Assembly (NCBI GenBank): GCA_045123575.1
Contig: JBGVKG010000062.1
Coordinates: forward strand, 44,107 to 108,106
Origin: SVEL01 sp045123575
Lineage (GTDB): Bacteria; Bacillota; Clostridia; Lachnospirales; Lachnospiraceae
Direction: 5' to 3'
Length of the DNA: 64,000 nt
The position numbers and the translations under genes are program-made. This document shows positions 37,343-45,130 of this stretch, piece after piece (within the stretch, counting starts at the first letter, position 1; each line of letters opens with the position of its first letter). The notes under the pieces are model-generated. The model did not search any database and had not been told where the DNA came from. It saw only the letters and a list, made by a program, of their open reading frames with translations.

Positions 37343-37391
37343 GCATAAAAATACCGCCTTGCACCCAGAATTTACTCCTGCACAAGACGGT
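37343..37391 (-). terminator. Rho-independent terminator of the repressor gene
   Basis: On the minus strand, ACCGTCTTG pairs with AAGGCGGT around a loop of about 25 bases, followed by ATTTTTAT, 17 bp past the repressor stop. Confidence 0.6.
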
Positions 37392-37407
37392 TATCATCAC
37401 CTATATT

Positions 37408-37839
37408 CTATTCTTCATTCTTTCTTCTAGTGGATATCTTTCCAAAATACACACCCGCTTCAGCCAACTCGTTCTGACTTCTACATCTATTATATTCAGC
37501 TCTGATAACTGCCTCCACAGCCTCTCTTCCGAACTGATCAAGTCTAGCATATTTTAATGCATATTCTGTAAGGTCATCTTCCACCTGTGACAAAGCCAAA
37601 TCTTCCATAGTAGCTTCATCCATTACAGGCGCAGATGCATCATCTGTTTTTCCCATAATATATTCGATACGCCTCTGGAATATATCACTCATCTTACTTA
37701 ATGTTTCAAATCCAGGAGTTCTGGTATCGGTCTCCCAAGTAGATACCGTACCCTTTGTTATACCAAGTGCCTCTGCAAGTGCAGTCTGCGTCATGCCATT
37801 TTCTTTACGAAGTTCCTTAATTCTTTCACCCATTGTCAT
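37408..37839 (-). CDS. Phage-type XRE repressor
   Basis: The 143-residue protein has an N-terminal HTH (MGERIKELRKENGMTQTALAEALGITKGTVSTWE) and an acidic C-terminal part with no recognised peptidase. It is divergent from the excisionase-like gene. The intergenic region holds two similar near-palindromes, one between its own -35 and -10 and one just after the rightward start site. This is the usual layout of a lysogeny or excision control switch. The protein probably represses the rightward excisionase/replication genes and itself. Confidence 0.87.
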   Translation of the reverse strand: MTMGERIKELRKENGMTQTALAEALGITKGTVSTWETDTRTPGFETLSKMSDIFQRRIEYIMGKTDDASAPVMDEATMEDLALSQVEDDLTEYALKYARLDQFGREAVEAVIRAEYNRCRSQNELAEAGVYFGKISTRRKNEE

Positions 37840-37863
37840 GATTTTTCACCTTCCTTCTATATT

Positions 37864-37892
37864 AAAGTATGCCAATTTCATCACTTTGTCAA
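37864..37892 (-). promoter_or_regulatory. Repressor promoter with operator O1
   Basis: Minus-strand TTGACA (37887-37892), 17 bp, TACTTT (37864-37869). The near-palindrome AAAGTATG...CATCACTTT fills the spacer, suggesting autoregulation. Confidence 0.6.
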
Positions 37893-37923
37893 CAAAAATA
37901 ATTATTTTTGCAAACTTTTAGTA

Positions 37924-37985
37924 TTGACAGGTAATGAACGGTAATATATACTAGCACTATCAAAGTATGCTAATATCATTACTTT
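37924..37985 (+). promoter_or_regulatory. Rightward promoter with operator O2
   Basis: TTGACA (37924-37929), 17 bp, TATACT (37947-37952). AAAGTATG...CATTACTTT (37962-37985), similar to O1, lies at the expected start of transcription, so the repressor would block initiation. Confidence 0.65.
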
Positions 37986-38016
37986 AGTAATAAAACAAAG
38001 AAGGAGGAATCATTAC

Positions 38017-38214
38017 ATGCAGAAACCAACAATCAGTGTTCCTGAGATGGCAGCAGAGTTAGGAATCGGCTTAACCAAGGCTTATCAGCTTGTTCATGAG
38101 CCTAACTTTCCCACCATTCGAATAGGAACTCGCATCCTTATTCCGGTTGACCGCTTTCATGAATGGTTAACGCAGGAATCCAAGGGAGGTGAAGCCAGTG
38201 AAGGAAAACACTAA
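38017..38214 (+). CDS. Excisionase/MerR-like HTH protein
   Basis: The 65-residue protein has the winged-helix DNA-binding layout of helix_turn_helix_17/excisionase proteins (ISVPEMAAELGIGLTKAYQLV, then FPTIRIGTRILIPVDRFHEWL). It is the first rightward gene behind an operator-controlled promoter, with ribosome site GAAGGAGGA, and it overlaps the start of the primase-like gene. It probably acts as a recombination directionality factor or a regulator of the element. Confidence 0.85.
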   Translation: MQKPTISVPEMAAELGIGLTKAYQLVHEPNFPTIRIGTRILIPVDRFHEWLTQESKGGEASEGKH

Positions 38215-40486
38215 TTTACCTTTCCCTCTTACCATCTACCAAGCAGATTGCTGTGGCAATGCTAAGAACATCAAATATCCTATCGTGGTTAATCCACCGG
38301 ATATTGCTACACTTATTAAAGCCATAAGCCATGACCACACTTTTATCTCATTTAAGGATAATCAGCGAAGTGGCACAAACTACATCGGCGCAGATGTTAT
38401 CACAGCCGATTGTGATAATGATCATTCTGATAATGAAGAAAATTGGTTCACAGCCGAGGATATTTTTAATAAGTATCCTGGTGTAAAGCTAATTATCACT
38501 ACTAGCAGACATCATATGCAGTGGAAAGATGGTAAATCCCCTCGTCCCCGTTATCATATTGTATTCTATGTCGGCCATACCTTATCCTCGGTCACGGAAT
38601 ACACTGCTCTCATCCAAAGGATTCAAGCAGATTTTCCAATATATGATACCAACGCAATGGACGGTGCAAGATTTTTCTTTGGAAATCCTGACACGGAGGT
38701 TTTCATCCAAGATGGTTCTCTTACCATCACTGATTACTTACATATGTTAGAATCCAAGGAAGAAGCCTTCGCCAATATGGATGAAGAAATCCACGAGGGT
38801 ACTCGCAACAAAACCATGTATCGAAAGGCTGTATGCTTACTAAAGCGCTATGGCGATACAGAAGAAATGACAACTAAATATTATGCAGAAGCAGAAAAAT
38901 GCATCCCAAGACTTGAATACGAGGAACTTCATACAATTTTAGGTAGTGCTCGCAAGTATTATAAAAATGCGATTGCCACAAATCCAAATTATATAAGTCC
39001 CGAAGAATACAATGGAAACAAAGAGCCACAATGGGAAGTGCCAATTCCATTCGATAACATCGAAGTTCCAGATTTCCCAATAGATGCATTACCATCTGAT
39101 GTTGGCGATTACGTTGTTGCTCTATCCGAGCAGAATCAAACTCCGGTGGACATGACGGCTACTATATCACTAGCAGTACTCAGTGTTAGCAATCAGGGAA
39201 AAGCGCAGGTGCAGCCGAAACCCGGATGGAGAGAAAACACTAATATATATTGTGATGTTATCCTACCACCATCCGAAAGGAAGTCAGCGTCCCTTAGTGG
39301 AGGTACTTATCCTATTGATAATTATGAAGCCGAAGAAAATATGAAAAACGCTTATGCAATTGAACAAAGCAAAACAAGACTGCGTGTTCTTGAAAAGAGG
39401 CAGAAAACCATTGAAGACATGGTTGCAAAAGGCAAAGCTGAAATGTCCGAGTTGGATAAAATAGCAAAGGAAATCACCGATTTTCACGAGGTAAAACCAT
39501 TGAGATTATACACAGATGATATTACAACCGAAAAGATAGCTTCTGTCTTAGCAGAAAACGATGGCCGCGCAGCTATCATTTCATCCGAAGGTGGAATCTT
39601 CGATATTCTTTCTGGTATTTATACCAAGAATGTAAATATCGACGTTATTCTAAAAGGATATTCGGGTGATGCCCTTCGTGTAGATCGTATTGGAAGAAAT
39701 AGCATTACTGTTATGAATCCAACTCTCACACTTATGCTTATGGTTCAGCCAAGCGTCCTTTCCGGTCTTATGGCCAACAACACATTTCGCGGGCGCGGTC
39801 TTACAGCAAGATTTCTTTACTGTATGCCTAAGTCCAATGTAGGTCGCAGGAAGTATTACTCCACTCCCGTTCCAGAAGATGTTGCCAAGCGCTACGAAGC
39901 TGTCATCCGCAATATGTTAGAGGATGAGTATCCTGAAACACCCGAGATTATCACACTATCCCCGGAAGCTGATGCAGCACTCGCTTCATTTGCGGATGAA
40001 CTTGAACCTAAACTAACTAATGAATACGCAGACATCTGCGACTGGGTTGGTAAGCTTGTTGGTAACACCGCTCGAATCGCAGCTCTTCTTTGCAGAGCTT
40101 CTGTATATAGAAGTCACGATTTTCTCGATGAACCAGAACCACTTGTAATCAGTGGTGAAATCATGAACAATGCTATTCGCATTGGAAGATACTATCTGGA
40201 GCATGCCAAAGCAGCATTCTCTCTTATGGGTGCTGATAATGTTGTAAAACAATGTAAATATGTATTAAATGCAGTAACGTCCGCAAGACTTACTGAATTT
40301 ACAAGACGAGACATCATGCGACTCTGCCGCTCTCTTAAGAAGGTAGAGGATGTACAGCCGGTTCTTGACCACTTGGCAGAATATGGCTATATCGCATTAA
40401 AGGACAGCGACACCTACTCCGGCAAAGGAAGGCGTCCCGCATCCATATATCTTGTCAATCCATATCTCTATCAAGGTAAGGATTGA
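38198..40486 (+). CDS. Primase/helicase-like replication protein (DUF3987/YfjI-like)
   Basis: About 762 residues. The N-terminal part has a primase-polymerase-like acidic motif (VITADCDNDHSDNEENW) and RPRYHIVFY. The central part resembles the DUF3987/YfjI helicase-like region (VILPPSERKSASLSGGTY as a diverged P-loop, IISSEGGIFDILSG). The C-terminus has a winged-helix feel (ARLTEFTRRDIMRLCRSL). GTG 38198 is preferred because GGGAGG lies 8 bp upstream; GTG 38189 is an alternative. Such proteins start replication of satellite phages and islands. Confidence 0.8.
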   Translation: MKENTNLPFPLTIYQADCCGNAKNIKYPIVVNPPDIATLIKAISHDHTFISFKDNQRSGTNYIGADVITADCDNDHSDNEENWFTAEDIFNKYPGVKLIITTSRHHMQWKDGKSPRPRYHIVFYVGHTLSSVTEYTALIQRIQADFPIYDTNAMDGARFFFGNPDTEVFIQDGSLTITDYLHMLESKEEAFANMDEEIHEGTRNKTMYRKAVCLLKRYGDTEEMTTKYYAEAEKCIPRLEYEELHTILGSARKYYKNAIATNPNYISPEEYNGNKEPQWEVPIPFDNIEVPDFPIDALPSDVGDYVVALSEQNQTPVDMTATISLAVLSVSNQGKAQVQPKPGWRENTNIYCDVILPPSERKSASLSGGTYPIDNYEAEENMKNAYAIEQSKTRLRVLEKRQKTIEDMVAKGKAEMSELDKIAKEITDFHEVKPLRLYTDDITTEKIASVLAENDGRAAIISSEGGIFDILSGIYTKNVNIDVILKGYSGDALRVDRIGRNSITVMNPTLTLMLMVQPSVLSGLMANNTFRGRGLTARFLYCMPKSNVGRRKYYSTPVPEDVAKRYEAVIRNMLEDEYPETPEIITLSPEADAALASFADELEPKLTNEYADICDWVGKLVGNTARIAALLCRASVYRSHDFLDEPEPLVISGEIMNNAIRIGRYYLEHAKAAFSLMGADNVVKQCKYVLNAVTSARLTEFTRRDIMRLCRSLKKVEDVQPVLDHLAEYGYIALKDSDTYSGKGRRPASIYLVNPYLYQGKD

Positions 40487-40765
40487 TAGGTGTCCTTTCA
40501 GTCCTTTGTCCTTACTGTATAAGAATAACACAAATAAAAGAAATGAAACCATATATCTTTTATTTATAATAATTCTTATCATTGGTGGACACGTGACACA
40601 ACGGACACTTTCCCGCACCTATACAATTGGTGCATTCATGAAATTCAGAGTCAATCATTCGTAAAAATTCAAATCAGAGTCAATCAGAGTCAAACTCAGA
40701 CAATCTTAGACAACAATCCCAAAAGGTGACAATAGAATACTAACCACGAAAGGAGGACTACTCTT
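40487..40765 (+). other. Intergenic region with AGAGTCAAT repeats
   Basis: No gene is supported here. The downstream part (40645-40703) has three close copies of AGAGTCAAT/C plus TCAGACAATC. One copy extends to TCAGAGTCAATCATTCGTAAA, which recurs with small changes at 42816-42836. A role as iterons or protein-binding sites is possible. Confidence 0.45.
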
Positions 40766-41047
40766 ATGCGTATGCAACCAGTATGCCAGCATTTGAGAGA
40801 GCTTCGCAGACAGCTTGGTGATAAGTATGAAATTACGATTATCGACCTCGAGCATGTTATCCGTAGAGATTTCGGAAATGGCTACGATGTAGAAATCAGC
40901 GGTGTCAATACTTCCAGTCACAAGCGCAAGGCTAATCTCTATGTATGGAAAGACAAGCAACACATCGTTGAGAAAGTATTTCGTGTTTCTCAAGATGACA
41001 TTGGTAATGTCGTTGATGGTTTGTATGAAAAGTATAAATCATTGTAA
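40766..41047 (+). CDS. Small protein of unknown function in the phage-like module
   Basis: 93 residues, with GGAGG 9 bp before ATG 40766. The sequence is mixed alpha/beta and basic in the middle (NTSSHKRKANLYVWKDKQH). No family was recognised. It lies between the primase-like gene and the small terminase gene, the place of small replication or packaging accessory proteins in phages. It is followed by a structured 115-bp stretch rather than a direct junction with the terminase gene. Real by ribosome site and context; function unknown. Confidence 0.6.
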   Translation: MRMQPVCQHLRELRRQLGDKYEITIIDLEHVIRRDFGNGYDVEISGVNTSSHKRKANLYVWKDKQHIVEKVFRVSQDDIGNVVDGLYEKYKSL

Positions 41048-41058
41048 TTACTATCATA

Positions 41059-41173
41059 TTTACCTTTGAACCAGCAATTGCTAGACCCTAGGGGCCCTAT
41101 TTATCCCTACGAACAACTACTTGGAAAACGATGACCGGGTACGATGTACAAAAATTGCGAATTCAAAGGTAAA
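41059..41173. other. 115-bp stem-closed sequence before the small terminase gene (candidate packaging site or structured RNA)
   Basis: TTTACCTTTGAA (41059-41070) pairs exactly with TTCAAAGGTAAA (41162-41173), and GCAATT (41074-41079) with AATTGC (41153-41158). The enclosed part is locally GC-rich (CCCTAGGGGCCC). It sits directly upstream of the terminase small subunit, where cos/pac sites usually lie. Confidence 0.5.
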
Positions 41174-41208
41174 AAAACTAAAAATCAAACAAAAATGGAG
41201 GAACTCTC

Positions 41209-41766
41209 ATGTCAAAAGATGGTACAACTCGTGGCGGACAAAGACCCGGCGCAGGCAGAAAGCCTAAAGCTGTGACAGAAAAATATGCCAATGGTAATCC
41301 CGGCGGACGTAAGCTTACTGTTATGGATTTTAGTGATACTACAGAAGCGCTACAGGGCGTTGAAATGCCACCAGTCAAAGATTATTTAAAAGCAACTCAG
41401 AAAGATGGAACTATCACCTGCGCAGAAGAAATATTCAAGGAAACTTGGAGTTGGCTCCATGAACGCAAGTGTGACCACATCGTAACCAGTCAACAGATTG
41501 AATCCTATGCAATGTCAGTTGCTCGTTGGATTCAATGCGAAGAAGCAATCACACAATTTGGTTTCTTAGCAAAAAAGCCAACTGGAACTGTAACATCCTC
41601 TCCATATGTAACTATGGCAAGAGAATATATGAAGCAGGCAAATGCTGCATGGTTTCAGATTTACCAGATTGTGAAAGAAAACTGTTCTGTGGATTTCTCT
41701 GGGCCATCTCCACAGGACGATGCGATGGAAAGACTCCTTCGCGCACGCGAAGCCCACAGATATTAA
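41209..41766 (+). CDS. Phage terminase small subunit (P27-like)
   Basis: The 185-residue protein begins with a basic Gly/Arg-rich segment (TRGGQRPGAGRKPKAV) and PPVKDYLKATQKDG, then a helical body with ARWIQCEEAITQFG and PYVTMAREYMKQANAAW. These are typical of P27-family small terminases that bind phage DNA at the packaging site. The ribosome site is TGGAGGA. The capsid gene follows after 20 bp. No large terminase, portal or protease gene is present, so packaging would need another phage's machinery or the module has been reduced. Confidence 0.85.
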   Translation: MSKDGTTRGGQRPGAGRKPKAVTEKYANGNPGGRKLTVMDFSDTTEALQGVEMPPVKDYLKATQKDGTITCAEEIFKETWSWLHERKCDHIVTSQQIESYAMSVARWIQCEEAITQFGFLAKKPTGTVTSSPYVTMAREYMKQANAAWFQIYQIVKENCSVDFSGPSPQDDAMERLLRAREAHRY

Positions 41767-41786
41767 TTATATGGAGGAAAAGAAAA

Positions 41787-42812
41787 ATGATTACAAACAT
41801 TTACACAACTGTTGATACATTAAAGGCACGCCTCGACAAAATGGCGGAAGAATTTAATGGCACAAAGGCCGACACTACTAAAAAGGCTAAAGATGACACA
41901 GCCTACAGAAAGGCATTCTTTGACCACTTGCACACAGGCATGCCAACCAATGAACTTAAGGAAGGCAGCGATGGTGCTGGTGGATATCTTGTTCCAGATA
42001 GCTACGATAAAGAACTTGTACAGGCACTTTCCGAAAAGAGCATCCTTCGCGGACTTGCTACAACTATCAGTACTACTCACCGTCTCAAAATTCCTACTGT
42101 CAACTCACATGCGGCAGCATCCTGGGTACAGGAAGGTGGCTCATTTGATTTCGGTGATGAGACATTCGGACAGATTGTTATCGATGCCTATAAACTTGGT
42201 GATGCAATCTTAGTTTCAGACGAAATGCTCGAAGATTCCGGCATTGACCTCGAATCCTACATCAAGGAATCTTTTGGCGAAAGACTTGGTATTGCTGAAG
42301 AATATGCATTCTTCAATGGTGATGGCAATGGCAAGCCTACTGGCATTGCATATCAGGCAGATGTTGCACGCAAGGTCGCATCTATTGATGAACTCACTTT
42401 AGATGATATGATTGACCTTTACTATTCTGTAAAAACTCCGTACCGTAAAAATGCGGTATATATCATGTCAACCGATGCTTATCTTCGCCTTAGAAAGATT
42501 AAAACATATAATGGCCGCCCTGCTTGGACAAGCAATCTTAATGACAATACACCTGACCAGTTATTAGGCACTCCTGTATATGTTACGGATGCATTAAACA
42601 GTGAAGATCCAGAAGCAAATCTCTGTGACACTCCTGTTCTCTACGGTGATTTCAGTTATCTCTGGATTGCAGAAAGAGGCAAGCGTACCATGAAACGTCT
42701 TGTAGAACGATTCGCTGACCGTGGATTTGTAGGATACACTGTCACCGAACGTGTGGATGCCAAACTTATGCTTCCTGAAGCTGTAAAATGCATCAAATTA
42801 GAATCAAAGTAA
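41787..42812 (+). CDS. HK97-type phage major capsid protein
   Basis: 341 residues from ATG 41787 (GGAGG 10 bp upstream). A short helical N-terminal arm (about 1-55) precedes the HK97 fold (SDGAGGYLVPDSYDKELVQALSEKS, SWVQEGGSF, GNGKPTGI, AVYIMSTDAYLRLRK, LLGTPVYVTDAL). The N-terminal arm is shorter than a full scaffold domain. The gene has no maturation protease, portal or head-tail genes beside it. It may remodel helper-phage capsids, as capsid-encoding satellites do, or be a relic. The sequence itself is intact. Confidence 0.9.
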   Translation: MITNIYTTVDTLKARLDKMAEEFNGTKADTTKKAKDDTAYRKAFFDHLHTGMPTNELKEGSDGAGGYLVPDSYDKELVQALSEKSILRGLATTISTTHRLKIPTVNSHAAASWVQEGGSFDFGDETFGQIVIDAYKLGDAILVSDEMLEDSGIDLESYIKESFGERLGIAEEYAFFNGDGNGKPTGIAYQADVARKVASIDELTLDDMIDLYYSVKTPYRKNAVYIMSTDAYLRLRKIKTYNGRPAWTSNLNDNTPDQLLGTPVYVTDALNSEDPEANLCDTPVLYGDFSYLWIAERGKRTMKRLVERFADRGFVGYTVTERVDAKLMLPEAVKCIKLESK

Positions 42813-42815
42813 AAA

Positions 42816-42836
42816 TCAGAGTCAATCTATCGTAAA
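42816..42836 (+). repeat. Second intergenic copy of the TCAGAGTCAATC...TCGTAAA repeat
   Basis: Matches 40645-40665 except at the two bases before TCGTAAA. Further AAAGTCAAA and ATAGTCAAA copies follow to 42857. The two copies flank the 93-residue gene, terS and capsid gene. Confidence 0.6.
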
Positions 42837-42932
42837 TCAAAGTCAAAAATAGTCAAATAGTAGGGATTATCAATCCCTGCGCGCCAATCATGGTCAATCC
42901 GAGGGAATCTTACTCGAAGGGAGACCTATACA

Positions 42933-43169
42933 ATGTTTATTAATACAGAAAATGAATTTGACTATTATCGCGCCCAGAAAATCACAGATTCTCTTCTTTC
43001 TTCTGGACTTATTTCCTTGTCAGAATATAACAAAATAACTTCTTTAAATCGCCTATATTTCTCACCATTTCTGGCGGATATCATGCCCGTTCTTCGTTGC
43101 TATCCACCAAATGAAGAGGTAATATGTGACACTACAAAAGGAGGCGAATTAGATGAAGAAAGTAACTAA
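42933..43169 (+). CDS. Small protein preceding the recombinase cluster
   Basis: 78 residues with AAGGGAG before ATG 42933. It overlaps the first recombinase gene by 17 bp, so translation is coupled. The segment ITDSLLSSGLISLSEYNKITSLNR resembles SHOCT-like helices found in small proteins beside serine recombinases of gut Firmicutes. It could be an accessory factor of recombination. No catalytic motif is visible. Confidence comes from the overlap and ribosome site; the role is inferred from position. Confidence 0.65.
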   Translation: MFINTENEFDYYRAQKITDSLLSSGLISLSEYNKITSLNRLYFSPFLADIMPVLRCYPPNEEVICDTTKGGELDEESN

Positions 43170-44709
43170 GATTGCAGAAAATGTATCACCGCAATCGCAA
43201 ACCAAACTAAGAGTTGCAGCCTATTGTCGTGTATCAACGGACAACAGCGCCCAGCTCGAAAGTCTCGATGCCCAAAGGAAACATTACGAGACTTATATCA
43301 CCAGCCGAAAAGACTGGGAATATGCCGGCATCTACTACGATGAAGGTATCACAGGCACAAAAACTGAAAAACGTACAGAACTCAATCGTATGATTGCAGA
43401 CTGCGAGCGCGGACTTATCGATTTTATCATTACCAAGTCCATTAGCCGTTTTTCCAGAAAAACAACTGACTGCCTTGAACTTGTGAGGAAACTTCTTGAT
43501 ATGAATATTCCTGTATTTTTTGAAAAGGAAAATATCAACACCGGTTCAATGGAAAGCGAATTATTCCTATCCATTTTAAGTAGCATGGCCGAGGAAGAAT
43601 CTGTATCCATTTCTCAAAATAACAAATGGGGCATACAGAAACGTTTCATGGATTGCACTTACAAAATCAGCTATCCACCTTATGGTTATACTTGGGATGG
43701 CGAAAATATGGTTATTATTTCTGAGCAGGCTGCTGTTGTAAAAAGAATATTCTCCGATGCTCTTGCCGGCATAGGAACACAAGCTATTGCAACTGCATTA
43801 AATAACGAATGCGTACCTACCAAGAAAGGCGGACGCTGGACTGGCACTTCCGTTCGTGGCATTCTCACCAATGAGAAATATACTGGCGATGTCATTTTCC
43901 AAAAGACCTATACGGATTGTAATTTCAACCGTCATACCAACACAGGTCAAAAAGACCAATATATGATGACAGATCACCATGAGGCAATTATTAGCCACGA
44001 AGATTTTGAAAAGGTTTCTTCTCTACTGCATCAACATGCTACAGAAAAAGGTATTTCTAAAGGCAGCATAAAATATCAAAACAGATATGCCTTTTCCGGG
44101 AATATCATTTGCACTGAATGTAATAACAGTTTCAAGCGAAGAATCCACTCTTCTACCAAAAGCAAATATGTCGCCTGGTGCTGTAATACTCACCTCGAAA
44201 ATCCAAGTAAATGCACCATGCTTTACATTCGGGATGATGATATAAAATGCGCTTTTACAACAATGATGAATAAGTTGATTTACGGACATCGTTATGTGCT
44301 AAAGCCTTTATACGAAACACTTAACGATAGCTGTGCAGAGGATAATATAAACCGCATTAGAGAGTTGGAAATCCTACTATTTCAAAATGCCGAACAGAAA
44401 GAGACCTTAACCAAATTGATGGCACAGGGCTATATAGACCAGGTGCTCTTCAATCGAGAATGTAATGCTCTTTCCCTGCAAGCCGAGAACTATAAAGTCG
44501 AAAAAGAATCTCTTTCCTTAAATGTTCTCGAAGGAAATGCAAGACTTACAGAACTCACTTCACTTCTGCATTTTGTCAAGCGTTCTTCCGTGCTCACAGA
44601 ATACGATGAAGGTTTATTTAAGCAATTTGTAAAACGAATCATAGTGTTCTCAAGAGATGAAATTGGCTTTGAACTTAAATGTGGATTATTACTAAGAGAA
44701 AGGATGTGA
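43153..44709 (+). CDS. Large serine recombinase 1
   Basis: The 518-residue protein has an N-terminal resolvase domain with catalytic Ser28 (AAYCRVSTD) and the SISRFSR motif. A Recombinase domain (about 165-265), a zinc-ribbon (SGNIICTECNNSFKRR) and a coiled-coil C-terminus follow. GGAGGC lies 8 bp before ATG 43153. It is the first of three consecutive recombinase-type genes and probably acts in integration or excision at the rlmD site. Large serine recombinases often work in pairs in such elements. All catalytic features appear intact. Confidence 0.92.
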   Translation: MKKVTKIAENVSPQSQTKLRVAAYCRVSTDNSAQLESLDAQRKHYETYITSRKDWEYAGIYYDEGITGTKTEKRTELNRMIADCERGLIDFIITKSISRFSRKTTDCLELVRKLLDMNIPVFFEKENINTGSMESELFLSILSSMAEEESVSISQNNKWGIQKRFMDCTYKISYPPYGYTWDGENMVIISEQAAVVKRIFSDALAGIGTQAIATALNNECVPTKKGGRWTGTSVRGILTNEKYTGDVIFQKTYTDCNFNRHTNTGQKDQYMMTDHHEAIISHEDFEKVSSLLHQHATEKGISKGSIKYQNRYAFSGNIICTECNNSFKRRIHSSTKSKYVAWCCNTHLENPSKCTMLYIRDDDIKCAFTTMMNKLIYGHRYVLKPLYETLNDSCAEDNINRIRELEILLFQNAEQKETLTKLMAQGYIDQVLFNRECNALSLQAENYKVEKESLSLNVLEGNARLTELTSLLHFVKRSSVLTEYDEGLFKQFVKRIIVFSRDEIGFELKCGLLLRERM

Positions 44710-44713
44710 CACT

Positions 44714-45130
44714 ATGGGACACACACCATACGGATATACAATCACAGATGGCATTGCAGTTATTGACGAAACCGCTGCCACAAAAATCAGATGCTTATAC
44801 AAGAATTACCTAGCTGGCATGTCACTTACAGATGCAGCTAAAAATGCAGGTATTGAAACATATCATGGCACTGCAAAGAGATTACTTACCAATGCTCATT
44901 ACATTGGCGATGACTTCTATCCATCCATCATTGATAAAAATACATTTACACTTGCTGCGCAGGAACTTCATAAACGCGCAGATAAATTAGGACGCACTAA
45001 TAAGATTCCAAAAGTATCAACCAAATACGCACCTACACATTTTTCTATAAAGAAGGCTGATGATAATTTCCCTGATCCATTTAAGCAGGCAGAATACATC
45101 TACAGTCTTATCGAAAGCGAGGTGTTATAA
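44714..45130 (+). CDS. Recombinase-domain protein lacking the catalytic resolvase domain
   Basis: 138 residues that resemble only the middle DNA-binding part of large serine recombinases (GHTPYGYTITDGIAVIDETAATKIR, AKRLLTNAHYIGDDFYPSI). There is no catalytic Ser domain and no zinc-ribbon. Start ATG 44714 is 4 bp after the first recombinase gene, with AAGGATG upstream. Its stop overlaps the start of the second recombinase (TAATG). The intact frame and tight coupling suggest a real accessory DNA-binding protein rather than a pseudogene. Confidence 0.78.
   Translation: MGHTPYGYTITDGIAVIDETAATKIRCLYKNYLAGMSLTDAAKNAGIETYHGTAKRLLTNAHYIGDDFYPSIIDKNTFTLAAQELHKRADKLGRTNKIPKVSTKYAPTHFSIKKADDNFPDPFKQAEYIYSLIESEVL

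Noticed and set aside
40452..40664. Possible 70-residue gene after the primase-like gene
   Set aside because: It overlaps the preceding gene without a ribosome site and has low-complexity membrane-like composition; treated as intergenic.
41209..42812. Longer capsid frame beginning upstream at about 41526
   Set aside because: The upstream extension overlaps the small terminase in another frame and has no capsid-like sequence; ATG 41787 with GGAGG is the proper start.
44714..45130. The short recombinase-like gene as a pseudogene fragment
   Set aside because: Its frame is intact, it has its own ribosome site, and it is coupled to both neighbours; kept as a gene.
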